A stretch of 64,000 nucleotides of DNA from Methylorubrum rhodinum (lineage in GTDB: Bacteria; Pseudomonadota; Alphaproteobacteria; Rhizobiales; Beijerinckiaceae): NCBI RefSeq assembly GCF_014199935.1, contig NZ_JACHOP010000020.1:35258-99257 (forward strand). Direction: 5' to 3'. How positions within the stretch are numbered: the stretch's first letter is position 1; every line of letters begins with the position of its first letter. The notes below the pieces were generated by a model. The model did no database searches. It was not told where the DNA came from and worked only from the letters and a program-made list of their open reading frames with translations. A program made the translations under genes and the position numbers. Of the stretch, positions 8,681 to 17,165 are shown one piece after another.

Positions 8681-8877
8681 TCAAGAAGGAGATCCGTTCT
8701 ATATCTGTTCCATCACAGCATCGCTGCGCAGGTCGGATGTTTCGGGGATCCCTGCGTTGATGTGAAAAATCCACAAACCTGCGGTACGCAAGGCAGGAAG
8801 GAAATAGGGTATGCAAACTCGTCCTAACGACCACCAAGTCTATGCCCGCAAACGGTGATCCGTTGCGGCAAGAAACT

Positions 8878-8953
8878 TGGTGGAGCTGAGGGGAATCGAA
8901 CCCCTGACCTCCGCAGTGCGATTGCGGCGCTCTCCCATCTGAGCTACAGCCCC
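8878..8953 (-). tRNA. tRNA-Ala (anticodon CGC)
   Basis: Read on the minus strand, the 76 bases fold as a complete cloverleaf. The acceptor GGGGCTG pairs with CAGCTCC and contains the G3-U70 wobble that defines alanine tRNAs. The D arm is GCTC/GAGC. The anticodon stem CCGCA/TGCGG encloses loop ATCGCAC, so the anticodon is CGC, reading GCG. The T arm holds TTCGATT. The 3' CCA is encoded. Confidence 0.96.
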
Positions 8954-9074
8954 GTTCCGAAGCGGGGGCCTTGTAGGCTTGTCCGCTTCGGCCTGTCAAT
9001 TCCGGAAATTTCCCGCGAGCCCCGCGCATCCCGCGCCGGGCGCCGCGCGGGCGACGAGGACCGGTAAAGCTCGC

Positions 9075-9365
9075 ATGAACGCCCTGCTCTGGCTCTTCAA
9101 CACCGTCATCCAGCTCTACATCTACATCCTCATCGCGAGCGCGGTGCTGAGTTGGCTCGTGGCGTTCAACGTCGTGAACGTGCGCAACCCGATCGTCTCG
9201 CAGATCGGCGAGTTCCTCTACCGCGTCACCGAGCCGGTGTTGCGGCCGATCCGCAACCTCCTGCCGAATCTCGGCGGCGTCGACATCTCGCCGATCATCC
9301 TGATCCTGCTGCTGCTGTTCGTGCAGAAGCTCGTCACCGACATCTACGTCCAAGTGGCGTTCTGA
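9075..9365 (+). CDS. YggT family membrane protein
   Basis: The 96-residue protein has two membrane segments, about residues 10-30 (VIQLYIYILIASAVLSWLV) and 68-90 (ISPIILILLLLFVQKLV). Between them is the family motif, seen as NPIVSQIGEFLYRVTEPVLR followed by PIRNLLP. YggT/YlmG proteins act in the inner membrane; relatives are linked to osmotic stress, divisome or nucleoid organisation. The ATG at 9075 gives the normal family length; a frame from 8979 overlaps nothing functional upstream. It stands alone between the tRNA and the mesaconyl-CoA hydratase gene. Confidence 0.93.
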   Translation: MNALLWLFNTVIQLYIYILIASAVLSWLVAFNVVNVRNPIVSQIGEFLYRVTEPVLRPIRNLLPNLGGVDISPIILILLLLFVQKLVTDIYVQVAF

Positions 9366-9489
9366 CGGGCTGTTGATCCCGGCCGGTCGGGTCGGCTCAA
9401 GCGTGGCATTGCGCACGGCCCGGCCCGGTTGCTAAGGCGGCGGGAAACGACCGGCGAGACGGACGACCCTGGGGGGCGAGGACACGAGA

Positions 9490-10536
9490 ATGAAGACCAA
9501 TCCGGGCCGCTTCTTCGAGGATTTCCGCCTCGGCGAGACCATCCGCCACGCTACCCCCCGCACCGTCACCACCGGGGACGTCGCGCTCTACACCGCCCTC
9601 TACGGCCCGCGCTTCGCCGTGCAATCCTCGGATGCCTTCGCCAAGGCGCTCGGCTATCCGGCGAGCCCGCTCGACGACCTGCTTACCTTCCACGTCGTGT
9701 TCGGCAAGACCGTGCCAGACGTCTCGCTCAACGCGCTGGCCAATCTCGGCTACGCCGAGGGCGGGTTCCACCGGCCGGTCTATCCGGGCGAGACGCTCTC
9801 CACCGTCTCCGAGGTGATCGGCCTCAAGGAAAGCTCCAACCGCCAGACCGGCGTGGTCTACGTCCGCTCCACCGGCTCCGATTCCTCTGGCCGGACCGTG
9901 CTGAGCTATTGCCGCTGGGTCCTCGTGCGCAAGCGCGACCCGGAGGCCACGATCACGGAGGAGCACGTGCCGGTGCTGGCCAAGGTCGTCGATCCGGCCG
10001 ACCTCGCCAAGGCCCTGCCCCCGCTCGATTCCTCGGCCTACGACACGGCCCTCGCCGGTAGCCCGCACCTGTTCGCGGATTACGCGGTGGGTGAAAAGAT
10101 CGATCACGTCGACGGCATGACCGTCGAGGAGGCCGAGCACCAGATCGCCACGCGGCTGTTCCAGAACACCGCCAAGGTCCATTTCGACGCGGTCGCGACG
10201 AAGGAGACCAAGTTCGGCAAGCGGCTGATCTACGGCGGCCACGTCATCTCGCTCGCCCGTGCGCTCAGCTTCAACGGGCTCGCCAACGCGTTCGCCATCG
10301 GCGGCATCAATGCCGGACGCCACGTCGCGCCGCTGTTTGCCGGCGACACGGTCTATGCGTGGTCCGAGGTGCTGGAGACCGCCGAACTCCCCGGCCGCTC
10401 CGACATCGGCGCGCTGCGCCTGCGCACCATCGCGGCCAAGAACCAGCCCTGCGGCAACCATCCAGGACGGCAGGGCGACGGCTACGACCCGTCGGTGATC
10501 CTCGATCTCGACTATTGGGCGTTCATTCCGCGCTGA
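9490..10536 (+). CDS. mcd: Mesaconyl-CoA hydratase (MaoC-like)
   Basis: The 348-residue protein is a double hot-dog, MaoC-type hydratase. The N-terminal half opens GRFFEDFRLGETIRHATPRT and the C-terminal half has SPHLFADYAVGEKIDHVDGM and KFGKRLIYGGHVISLARALS. Length and text match mesaconyl-CoA hydratase, which adds water to mesaconyl-C1-CoA to give beta-methylmalyl-CoA in the ethylmalonyl-CoA pathway that regenerates glyoxylate during growth on C1 and C2 compounds. The gene is called mcd in Methylobacterium and mch in Rhodobacter. No other pathway gene is adjacent, as is usual for this dispersed pathway. It is convergent with the XRE-cupin gene. Confidence 0.88.
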   Translation: MKTNPGRFFEDFRLGETIRHATPRTVTTGDVALYTALYGPRFAVQSSDAFAKALGYPASPLDDLLTFHVVFGKTVPDVSLNALANLGYAEGGFHRPVYPGETLSTVSEVIGLKESSNRQTGVVYVRSTGSDSSGRTVLSYCRWVLVRKRDPEATITEEHVPVLAKVVDPADLAKALPPLDSSAYDTALAGSPHLFADYAVGEKIDHVDGMTVEEAEHQIATRLFQNTAKVHFDAVATKETKFGKRLIYGGHVISLARALSFNGLANAFAIGGINAGRHVAPLFAGDTVYAWSEVLETAELPGRSDIGALRLRTIAAKNQPCGNHPGRQGDGYDPSVILDLDYWAFIPR

Positions 10537-10567
10537 GCTTGGATCGCACGGCGCTCGGTGCCGTGCC

Positions 10568-11197
10568 TCACTCCATCACCGCGGCTTTCATGATGACCAC
10601 CATGGTGGCCCGGCCCGGCGTGTCGCCGAGGCAGCGGACGCTGTGGGGGCGGTCGCAGCGGTAGCGCAGGGTCTCGCCGGGGCCGGCCCGTTGGATCTCG
10701 CCTGCGACCTCGACCGCGAAGGTGCCCTCCGTCACCGAGAGCGACTCGACCGAGCCGCGCTGATGCGCGTCGGATTCGAGCACGCCGCCGGGATCGGCGG
10801 TGACGTCGTACCATTGCAGCCACTCGACCGTCTTGATCCAGCCGATGATGGCGAGCCGCACCTTGCCGTCCTCGGACACGAGGCGCGGGGTGTCGGCGCG
10901 GGAGAAGCGCTCGATGAACGGCTCCTCGTCGGAGGTCGCGAGCACCCGCTCGATCGACACGTCGAGCGCCTGGCTCAGCCGCCAGATCGTGGCGAGCGTC
11001 GGATTGGTCTCGTTGCGCTCGATCTGGCTGATGATCGACTTCGCCACCCCGGATTGCTCGGCGAGTTCGGAGAGCGAGAGGTTGTAGGCCTTGCGCAGGC
11101 GCTGGATCGTCTTGCCGAGCTGCCCCGACAGCACCTGTGCGCCGCTCGCCAGATCCTTGGGCCGTCCGCGCTCGAGGCTTGCCGTGATGTCCTGCAT
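10568..11197 (-). CDS. XRE-family regulator with C-terminal cupin
   Basis: The 209-residue protein has an XRE helix-turn-helix at about 25-80 (LGKTIQRLRKAYNLSLSELA, then SGVAKSIISQIERNETNPTL) and a cupin at about 125-205 (VESLSVTEGTFAVEVAGEI and GETLRYRCDRPHSVRCLG). Such regulators bind DNA through the HTH and sense a small ligand, often an amino acid, amine or acid, in the cupin barrel. The target is unclear; it is convergent with mesaconyl-CoA hydratase. The upstream space (11198-11329) is free for an autoregulatory site. Confidence 0.92.
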   Translation of the reverse strand: MQDITASLERGRPKDLASGAQVLSGQLGKTIQRLRKAYNLSLSELAEQSGVAKSIISQIERNETNPTLATIWRLSQALDVSIERVLATSDEEPFIERFSRADTPRLVSEDGKVRLAIIGWIKTVEWLQWYDVTADPGGVLESDAHQRGSVESLSVTEGTFAVEVAGEIQRAGPGETLRYRCDRPHSVRCLGDTPGRATMVVIMKAAVME

Positions 11198-11329
11198 CCG
11201 TCCGGTCCGCTGATGCGCGTCCCTCCGGGGCCGAGGGCGGTCCGGGTCGCGCGCGTCATATCGTGGAGATGCGTTCCGTTATCCGAACGGGCGTTTGATT
11301 TGTCAAACGCAAACCGTCGTCCGAAAAGC

Positions 11330-11566
11330 CTATCGCTTCGTGCCGGATGGCACGGTCGCGTCGGGTCGCAGGATCATCCGACCCTCGTAGCCGTCGTAGC
11401 CGCCGCGATAGGTGAAGCGGTTGAGCGCGAGGCGGTTGCGCGTCTGTGTCGATGATTCGCCCGCCTGCGGCACGGGGCGCGCCGATCCCGCGTCTCGGCG
11501 ACCCTGATGCGATCCGGTCGTCGGTTTCACCATTCCTCTGCTCCGTCGAAATCCCTGTTCCCGCAT
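11330..11566 (-). CDS. Small hypothetical protein downstream of thiD (78 aa)
   Basis: A basic 78-residue frame that ends in ALNRFTYRGGYDGYEGRMIL, a Tyr/Gly-rich segment that looks selected rather than random, after a low-complexity N-terminus. GGAAG sits five bases before the ATG at 11566; internal ATG/GTG starts near 11530 are also possible. It starts just after the thiD stop and would be the last gene of the thiE-thiD run. No family recognised. Confidence 0.42.
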   Translation of the reverse strand: MREQGFRRSRGMVKPTTGSHQGRRDAGSARPVPQAGESSTQTRNRLALNRFTYRGGYDGYEGRMILRPDATVPSGTKR

Positions 11567-11568
11567 GC

Positions 11569-12375
11569 CTACTTCCATAGGGCGAAGAAGTGGTGCAGCG
11601 GCCCGTGGCCGTGACCGACCGGCACGCTGTCGGCGGCGCGGATCGCCTCGGTGACGTAGGTTTTGGCGCCCGCCACCGCCTCGGCAAGCCCGAGCCCCTT
11701 GGCGAGGCCCGCGGCGACCCCCGCCGAGAGGGTGCAGCCGGTGCCGTGGCTGTTGCGGGTCTCGATCCGCGGGGCGGCGAAGCGGCGGAGCGTCCCGTCG
11801 CGGCCGAGCAGATGGTCGACGCTCTCGCGGCCCTCGCCGTGGCCGCCCTTGATCAGCACCGCCCGCGCCCCGCGCTCCAGGAGACGCCGGGCTTGGCCGA
11901 CCGCCTCGTTCTCGTGCCCGGCCTCCTGCTCGTCGAGCAGGGTCGCGGCTTCGGGGAGGTTCGGTGTGACGACGGTGACGAACGGCATCAGTTCGGCCCG
12001 CAGGGTCTCGACGGCCTCCTGCGAGATCAGGCGGTCGCCGGAGGCCGCGACCATCACGGGGTCGAGCACCACGGGAAGGCCGCCCGCATGCGCCCGCAGG
12101 CTCTCGGCCACGGCGCGGATCACGGCCGGGTTCGGCAGCATGCCGATCTTCACCGCGCCGACCTTGAGGTCGGCGAAGACCGAATCGATCTGCGCCGTCA
12201 CGAAGTCGGCGGGCACCTCGTGGACGCCCTGGACGCCCTGCGTGTTCTGCGCGGTGAGCGCCGTGACGACGCTGGCGCCGTAGACGCGCAGGGCCGCGAA
12301 GGTCTTGAGATCGGCCTGGATGCCGGCGCCCCCGCTCGAATCCGAACCGGCGATGGTCAAGGCGATGGCGGTCAT
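11569..12375 (-). CDS. thiD: Hydroxymethylpyrimidine/phosphomethylpyrimidine kinase
   Basis: The 268-residue ribokinase-fold enzyme phosphorylates HMP and then HMP-phosphate, providing the pyrimidine half of thiamine. It starts TAIALTIAGSDSSGGAGIQA and continues DLKTFAALRVYGASVVTALT. Further motifs are VVLDPVMVAASGDRLI, VTVVTPNLPEA, VLIKGGHG and the catalytic anion hole NSHGTGCTLSAGVAAGLAKG. It lies 96 bases downstream of thiE on the same strand, so the two pyrimidine-to-thiamine steps are probably co-expressed. I saw no TPP riboswitch pattern upstream of either gene. Confidence 0.96.
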   Translation of the reverse strand: MTAIALTIAGSDSSGGAGIQADLKTFAALRVYGASVVTALTAQNTQGVQGVHEVPADFVTAQIDSVFADLKVGAVKIGMLPNPAVIRAVAESLRAHAGGLPVVLDPVMVAASGDRLISQEAVETLRAELMPFVTVVTPNLPEAATLLDEQEAGHENEAVGQARRLLERGARAVLIKGGHGEGRESVDHLLGRDGTLRRFAAPRIETRNSHGTGCTLSAGVAAGLAKGLGLAEAVAGAKTYVTEAIRAADSVPVGHGHGPLHHFFALWK

Positions 12376-12471
12376 CCGGAGTGCCTCCCTGTTCGTTCCG
12401 GCGCTTCTTCGCGCGCCCTCTCCCTCACATTGTCCCGCGCGCCGTTCCGGCCAGGGGCGACGATGCGTGGC

Positions 12472-13203
12472 TCAGGCTTTTCGCGCGGCCAGTGCTTCGT
12501 CGATCCGGGCACGCAAGTCGCGCGCCCTCCCCTCGGTGTCGCCGCCCTTGAACAGGGCGCCGATGAGCGCGACGCCGTCGGCGCCCGCGCGGATGACGGA
12601 GGCCGCGTTGCCCGCATCGATCCCGGCGATGGCGCCGAGCGGAAGGGTTTGCCCACGGGCGAGGCGGGCGCGGAAGACGATCCGCTGCAGGCCGTCGAGG
12701 CCGACCGGCGCGTCGGGGTTGTCCTTGCTGGTCGTGGCGAAGACGCCGCCGATGCAGGCATAGTCGATCGGCAGCCGGTAGAGTTCGTCGGCCTGGGCGC
12801 CGGTCTTCACCGTCAGCCCGATCACCGCCCTGGGGCCGAGGAGCCGCCGCGCCTCCTCCGGGTGGAGGTCCGACTGGCCGAGATGCACCCCCTCCGCTCC
12901 CGCCGCGAGGGCGAGATCGACCCGGTCGTTGATCAGCACGGGCACGCGGCCGCCGACCGCGGCGCGGATCGCCCGGATGCGGGCGAGCGCGGCACGGGCA
13001 TCCGCGATGTCCTTCTCGCGGTACTGGAGCAGGGTGGCCCCGCCCGCCACCGAGGCCGCGGCGCGTTCGGCCAGAGCCGACGCGTCGCCGCCCAGCACGC
13101 CGACATCGAGGAGGCCGTAGAGGCGCAGGTCGACCGCGACCGGCGCGGCCGGGCGCGCGAGGCCGAGACCCGCGCCGGCTCCGCTTGCGATCCCCAGGCT
13201 CAT
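12472..13203 (-). CDS. thiE: Thiamine-phosphate synthase
   Basis: The 243-residue TIM-barrel enzyme joins HMP-pyrophosphate to thiazole phosphate. Diagnostic segments are ATLLQYREKDI, LINDRVDLALAAGAEGVHLG followed by QSD, GLTVKTGAQADEL and ADGVALIGALF. The IGLTVK segment stands where many ThiE proteins have 'G.S.H', which suggests the paralogous branch common in Rhizobiales. The start at 13203 follows GGGAAAGC; the frame continues upstream without a domain. First gene of the thiE-thiD run. Confidence 0.88.
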   Translation of the reverse strand: MSLGIASGAGAGLGLARPAAPVAVDLRLYGLLDVGVLGGDASALAERAAASVAGGATLLQYREKDIADARAALARIRAIRAAVGGRVPVLINDRVDLALAAGAEGVHLGQSDLHPEEARRLLGPRAVIGLTVKTGAQADELYRLPIDYACIGGVFATTSKDNPDAPVGLDGLQRIVFRARLARGQTLPLGAIAGIDAGNAASVIRAGADGVALIGALFKGGDTEGRARDLRARIDEALAARKA

Positions 13204-13495
13204 GCTGCTTTCCCCATGCCGCTCGCCGCGGTCCCGTTCGCCGGGCCGTTCCACGGGTCTAGAGCCGGGGCCGATCCCGTTGCAATCGGCGGCGCGGCTC
13301 TCGCGGCGTTTGCCCGACCCAAAGATCGTGATTCTTTCGCCATGGCCGCGATCGAACGGGATCCGCCGGTCCAGCCCGGCACAAGGCGCAGGCCCCAGGA
13401 TGGCCGCGCGATTCCGGCGGTGCGATACCGCGACATGGGATCGCCATGGTTGCACGGCCATGATCGGTCAGAGCGGGCAGCCGGGGGGCTCTTCG

Positions 13496-14506
13496 ATGAT
13501 CCGACGCGGGGCGATGTTGGTCCTGGCGCTTGCCGCGGGGTTGGGCCTCGGGGGGGCGCTCATCCACTGGGCCGGCGCGAGCGCGGTGAGCGAGGCCCTG
13601 GCCCGGCTCGGCTGGCACGGCTTCCTGGCGGTCTGCCTCGTTCAGGCCGCCGTCGTCGCGACCCGGGCCGCGGCGCTCCGGGTCCAGCTCGGACGCGCCT
13701 CCTATGCGGCCTGTCTCGGTGCGCGACTCGTGCGCGAGGGCGCGCAGAACGTGCTCTGGATGGTGCCGGGACTCGGCGTCGCCGCCGGCATCCGCGCCCT
13801 CACCCTGCAGCCCGGCGCGGCGGCGGGGCCGGTGCGGGCGGCGGCCTGCACCTTCGTCGACATGCTGATCGAGAGCGCGGCGCTGATGCTGTGCGCGCTG
13901 GCGAGCCTGCTCCTCGTCGTCGGCACGGTCGAGCGCGACCAGGGCGGGCTCTGGCTCGCCGCCTTCGCCGCCGCCGCCGTGCCGCTCGTGGCCCTCGCCG
14001 CCCTAAGCCGTCACGGGGGCGCCCGGCGCCTCATCGGCAAGCTCGTGCGCAAGGGCGCGCGCGCCTTCGGCCAGGGCATCGGCCGCGACCTGACCGATTC
14101 CACCGCCGCGCTCACCGCCGACCGGCCGCGGATGATCCGCGCGACGTTGATCCATGTCGGCGGCTGGCTCCTCGGTGCCGGGCAGATCTGGCTCGCGGCC
14201 CGTGCGATGGGCGTCGAACTCTCGCTGCCCGCGGCGCTCGCCCTCAACAGCCTCGTCGTGGCGGTGACCGGCATGCTGTTCGTGGTGCCGTGGGGCGCGG
14301 GCGTTCAGGAGGGCTCGTTCGTCCTCGTCGGCGGCCTGTTCGGAGTCGATCCGGCAACCGCCCTCGTCCTCTCGCTGGTCCTGCGCGCGCGCGACCTCAC
14401 CGTCGGGGCGCCGGGGGTGGCGCTCTGGTCGGTGCTGGAGTGGCGCCGCCGCAGCACGGCAGCGGTTGTTCGGGACGGGGCGGAGCCTCGGGCCGCCTTA
14501 TCCTGA
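13496..14506 (+). CDS. HpnL/LPG-synthase-like integral membrane protein
   Basis: The 336-residue protein is hydrophobic throughout, with about eight membrane segments, beginning MLVLALAAGLGLGGALIHW. Conserved family text includes RLVREGAQNVLWMVPGLGVA and VVPWGAGVQEGSFVLVGGLF. It belongs to the large family of flippase-like proteins that includes the transmembrane part of lysylphosphatidylglycerol synthase and the hopanoid-associated HpnL. These act on membrane lipids, but no hopanoid gene is adjacent. ATG codons at 13460 and 13496 are both possible starts; 13496 begins just before the first membrane helix. Confidence 0.78.
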   Translation: MIRRGAMLVLALAAGLGLGGALIHWAGASAVSEALARLGWHGFLAVCLVQAAVVATRAAALRVQLGRASYAACLGARLVREGAQNVLWMVPGLGVAAGIRALTLQPGAAAGPVRAAACTFVDMLIESAALMLCALASLLLVVGTVERDQGGLWLAAFAAAAVPLVALAALSRHGGARRLIGKLVRKGARAFGQGIGRDLTDSTAALTADRPRMIRATLIHVGGWLLGAGQIWLAARAMGVELSLPAALALNSLVVAVTGMLFVVPWGAGVQEGSFVLVGGLFGVDPATALVLSLVLRARDLTVGAPGVALWSVLEWRRRSTAAVVRDGAEPRAALS

Positions 14507-14558
14507 GACCAGACGCCCGGCACCGTTCCCGGATTATCCGTCCGGCGCGACCGCCGCC

Positions 14559-15845
14559 TCATTCCGCCTGCGCGGTCGCGTGCGCGAGGGCCGGCTCGGG
14601 GAAGAGCAGCGGGCGAAGGGCCCCGGCGGCCTCCCGCGGCGACAGGGCGAGGGCGGCGGTCAGCGCCCGCCGCAGGCCGGCGCAGTCGCGCGCGGCGAAC
14701 GCCGCCATCTCCGGCGCGTCCGGCACGGCATCGGTGAAGGTGGCCTGCGCCAGGGCGGCGCGGGCGACGGCGAGGTCGGGCTCACCGAGGCTAGAACGGG
14801 TCAGCACGGCGCCGAGCCCTTCGCCGGCAGCCGTGCAGGCCTCAGTTCGGTCGGGCGCCACCCGGTCGATCACCCGCAGGGTCAGCCGGCCCAGGGTGAC
14901 GAGCGCGGCGGGTTCCGCCCGCCGCAGGGCGTCCGCGACGATGCGCGCTGCCATCCGCCGCAACCCGTCGACCGCCTCCCCCTCGGAGCGGCCGTTCGCG
15001 TAGCCGTCGAGATACCACGCGGTCATCGCCCGCACCGCCTCCGAGGCCTTCGCCTCGACGCTCGCCAGGATCGGCACGTCTCGCAGCACCACCGCACGGG
15101 CGCGGTCCGGGTCCGGCCGGTCGTCGAGGGTCGAATCGGGGAAGCGGTAGGCATCGACGACGCCGGTGGCGACGCGGGCCGCGACGAGCCGCGCGACGTC
15201 GGGGATCATCAGGTCGTCCGGCCGCACCGTCAGGGCGGCGTCGACGAAGGCGGGCTCGATCCCGGCGGCGAGGTAGGCGGCGCGCTCGGGCGCGCTGTCG
15301 GCGGCGACCTCGATCCCGAACGGGCCGGTCTCGTAGGGGGCGTGGAAGCCGAGCCGCGCGCCCTCCAGAACCAGGCGCTCGCGCCCGCGCACGAAGGCGA
15401 GGGTGCAGGCGGAGACGCAATAATCCGGCACGTAGGTGACGAGGCCGTGCCGCACGACCAGCGCGCCGATGGCCGCCCCCTCGTCGACGAGCCCGCCCTC
15501 GCTCGTCAGGTGGATGCGCTCGATGCCGGGATGATCGTCGAGCAGCCGGGCGAGGCGCTCGGCGACACCGTCGGTGAGTTCGCCGGATAGCCGCACGTCG
15601 CGGCCTCCGGGCCCGAGCGCGACGCGGGCCGGCATCGATTCGGGTTGGGCGACCAGGGTATCCGAGAGGTGCGTGCTCGGCGCGAGCCCGGCCGGATCGA
15701 CCGAGCCGCGCACCGGCCCCTGTCCGCCGAGGACGGCGAGGAGCCCGGCCGCCACGAGGCAGGCTATCCCGCCCGATCGGCAGGGAAGCCGTCCCCAGAG
15801 GACATGCATCGTGCCGCGCGAAACGCGCCGCGAGCCAGCCGCCAT
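14559..15845 (-). CDS. Secreted ClpP/crotonase-fold protein, function unknown
   Basis: The 428-residue protein has an N-terminal membrane or signal segment (GGIACLVAAGLLAVLGG, about residues 26-42). A domain of the ClpP/crotonase superfamily follows: DDHPGIERIHLTSEGGLVDE, GAAIGALVVRHGLVTYV, then CVSACTLAFVRGRERL and GARLGFHAP. In periplasmic relatives (COG3904 type) the 'C-x-S-A-C' segment holds the candidate nucleophilic serine. The C-terminal half (about 230-428) is Ala/Arg-rich, helical and unassigned. The start at 15845 is uncertain; a second Met at 15809 also precedes the hydrophobic segment. Alone between the HpnL-like gene and cobF. Confidence 0.7.
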   Translation of the reverse strand: MAAGSRRVSRGTMHVLWGRLPCRSGGIACLVAAGLLAVLGGQGPVRGSVDPAGLAPSTHLSDTLVAQPESMPARVALGPGGRDVRLSGELTDGVAERLARLLDDHPGIERIHLTSEGGLVDEGAAIGALVVRHGLVTYVPDYCVSACTLAFVRGRERLVLEGARLGFHAPYETGPFGIEVAADSAPERAAYLAAGIEPAFVDAALTVRPDDLMIPDVARLVAARVATGVVDAYRFPDSTLDDRPDPDRARAVVLRDVPILASVEAKASEAVRAMTAWYLDGYANGRSEGEAVDGLRRMAARIVADALRRAEPAALVTLGRLTLRVIDRVAPDRTEACTAAGEGLGAVLTRSSLGEPDLAVARAALAQATFTDAVPDAPEMAAFAARDCAGLRRALTAALALSPREAAGALRPLLFPEPALAHATAQAE

Positions 15846-16203
15846 CGTCGCCCCCAACAGGTACGGATCGTTGCCCGATCCGGTCAGTGTCCCTGTTGGA
15901 TCCGACGAAGCAAGGCCTCTGCCAGGGCCGAATCGGGGCCGGGGGCGGGCCGTATCGCGGAGCCCACACGCGGAAGCAGGACATGCCTGCGGCGGCGCGG
16001 AATCGGCGAGAATGCTTTTCCCGGGCTGACACTGTGTCGCAGGAGCATGGGGCAACGAGCAGGGACGCGCGGCGGAATCATCCTCGGGCACGGCGCGTCA
16101 TCCCGGAGCCGCGCAGCGGAATCCGGGATCCACGACCGGATACCGCGCTCGATCGTTGAGTCCGGGCTCTCGCCCGTGGCGTCGCCCGCGGACGACGGCC
16201 CGC
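15846..16203. other. Intergenic stretch with one partial palindromic repeat
   Basis: No gene seen. It holds a diverged, partial copy of the GTCATTCCGG repeat at 16097-16139. The rest shows no convincing promoter, structure or coding signal. Confidence 0.5.
16097..16139. repeat. Partial GTCATTCCGG-family repeat
   Basis: GTCATCCCGGAGCCGCGCAG followed by CGGAATCCGGGATCCAC matches the left half of the complete repeats at 26.9 and 47.1 kb with several substitutions. The right arm is missing. Confidence 0.55.
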
Positions 16204-16962
16204 TCACCGCTCCGGCGGCATCAGCAGGTAGATGTCCATGATCCAGCCGTGGCGCTGCCGCGCCTCGGCGCGCAGACGTCGGATGTCGTCCGCCACGTCG
16301 CCGAGGCGGCCGGCCGACAGGATCTCGTCCGGCGTCCCGAGATAGGCGCCCCAATGGATGGTGAGGTCGGGATCGAGCCCGTCGAAGCGCGGGTCCCCGT
16401 CGAGCATCACCACCGTGGCGCCTTCGACCGCGCCGGCTTCCTCGCGCAGCCGCCGTCCGGTGGTGATCCGCACCGGCTCGCCGATGCGGTGGAGCGGGAT
16501 GCGATGGCTCGCGGCAAGCGCCTGCACCGAGGTGATGCCGGGCACGACCGAGACCTTGAAATCGATGCGCCCGCACGTCCGCACCCGCTCCAGGATGCGC
16601 AGCGTCGAGTCGTAGAGAGCGGGGTCGCCCCAGACCAGAAAGGCACCCTGCTCGTCCTGGCCGAGATGGGTCGCGATCAGGTCCTCGTAGAGGTCCGCCC
16701 GCGCGGCGTGCCAGTCGTCGACCGCGACGCCGTAATGGGCGGGGCGACGGTCGCGCTCGGGATCGGGCGCCTCGACGAAGCGGCAGCCCGGCCGTTCGCG
16801 GTAGCGCTCGCAGATCGTGCGGCGGACGGCGTTGAGGCCGGATTTGGCCTCGCCCTTGTCGAGGGCGAAGACGACGTCGGTCGCATTCAGGGCCCGGATG
16901 CCCTGGATCGTCAGGTGCTCCGGATTGCCCGTGCCGATGCCGATGACGTGGATGGTTCTCAA
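16204..16962 (-). CDS. cobF: Precorrin-6A synthase (deacetylating)
   Basis: The 252-residue enzyme is the SAM-dependent C-1 methyltransferase of aerobic cobalamin synthesis, which converts precorrin-5 to precorrin-6A and releases acetate. It opens TIHVIGIGTGNPEHLTIQGI and has VWGDPALYDSTLRIL and VVPGITSVQALAASHRIPLH, the tetrapyrrole-methylase signatures. The length fits CobF, which is found in aerobic-pathway bacteria. It stands away from other cob genes. A 29-codon frame lies upstream on the same strand, which may be unrelated. No cobalamin riboswitch was evident upstream. Confidence 0.93.
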   Translation of the reverse strand: MRTIHVIGIGTGNPEHLTIQGIRALNATDVVFALDKGEAKSGLNAVRRTICERYRERPGCRFVEAPDPERDRRPAHYGVAVDDWHAARADLYEDLIATHLGQDEQGAFLVWGDPALYDSTLRILERVRTCGRIDFKVSVVPGITSVQALAASHRIPLHRIGEPVRITTGRRLREEAGAVEGATVVMLDGDPRFDGLDPDLTIHWGAYLGTPDEILSAGRLGDVADDIRRLRAEARQRHGWIMDIYLLMPPER

Positions 16963-17075
16963 GGCCGCATCCTGCGCGGGGACGCCTCGTCCCCGGAATG
17001 GGCTCCCGTGATCGGAAGCGTCGGAAGCGGCTTCTTAACGGATTCGGTCCAACAAGGGAGCGTGGACCGCGGCGC

Positions 17076-17165
17076 TCAGCCGAACAGAGCCGTCAGACAG
17101 GTGCCGAAGAGGGTGACGAAGGACATCGTCGCCATGAACTTGATGTCTTCGATGCGCTGGCTCAT
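17076..17165 (-). CDS. 29-residue putative membrane microprotein
   Basis: A short frame, MSQRIEDIKFMATMSFVTLF then GTCLTALFG, begins eight bases after GGAG. The first nine residues are polar and charged and the rest form one hydrophobic helix, the layout of bacterial single-pass microproteins. It ends about 110 bases upstream of cobF on the same strand. Too short for family assignment. Confidence 0.5.
   Translation of the reverse strand: MSQRIEDIKFMATMSFVTLFGTCLTALFG

Larger units (their letters stand above)
7997..8877. other. Lower-GC gene-poor stretch next to a tRNA gene
   Basis: Base composition drops to roughly half GC between about 8130 and 8870, well below the rest of the window. It holds a short hairpin (8387-8405) and one possible small minus-strand frame (8477-8680), but no intact recognisable gene. 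Its position just beyond the 3' end of a tRNA gene is where integrated elements leave remnants. I saw no integrase and no duplicated tRNA 3' end. Confidence 0.5.

Noticed and set aside
12376..13495. TPP riboswitch upstream of thiE or thiD
   Set aside because: I looked for the conserved CTGAGA and ACCTGA-type elements before both genes and did not see them in the expected arrangement.
11590..15003. Long plus-strand open frame of about 1137 codons across thiD, thiE and the membrane-protein gene
   Set aside because: Shadow frame created by high GC content. The overlapping frames encode full ThiD, ThiE and an HpnL-like protein.
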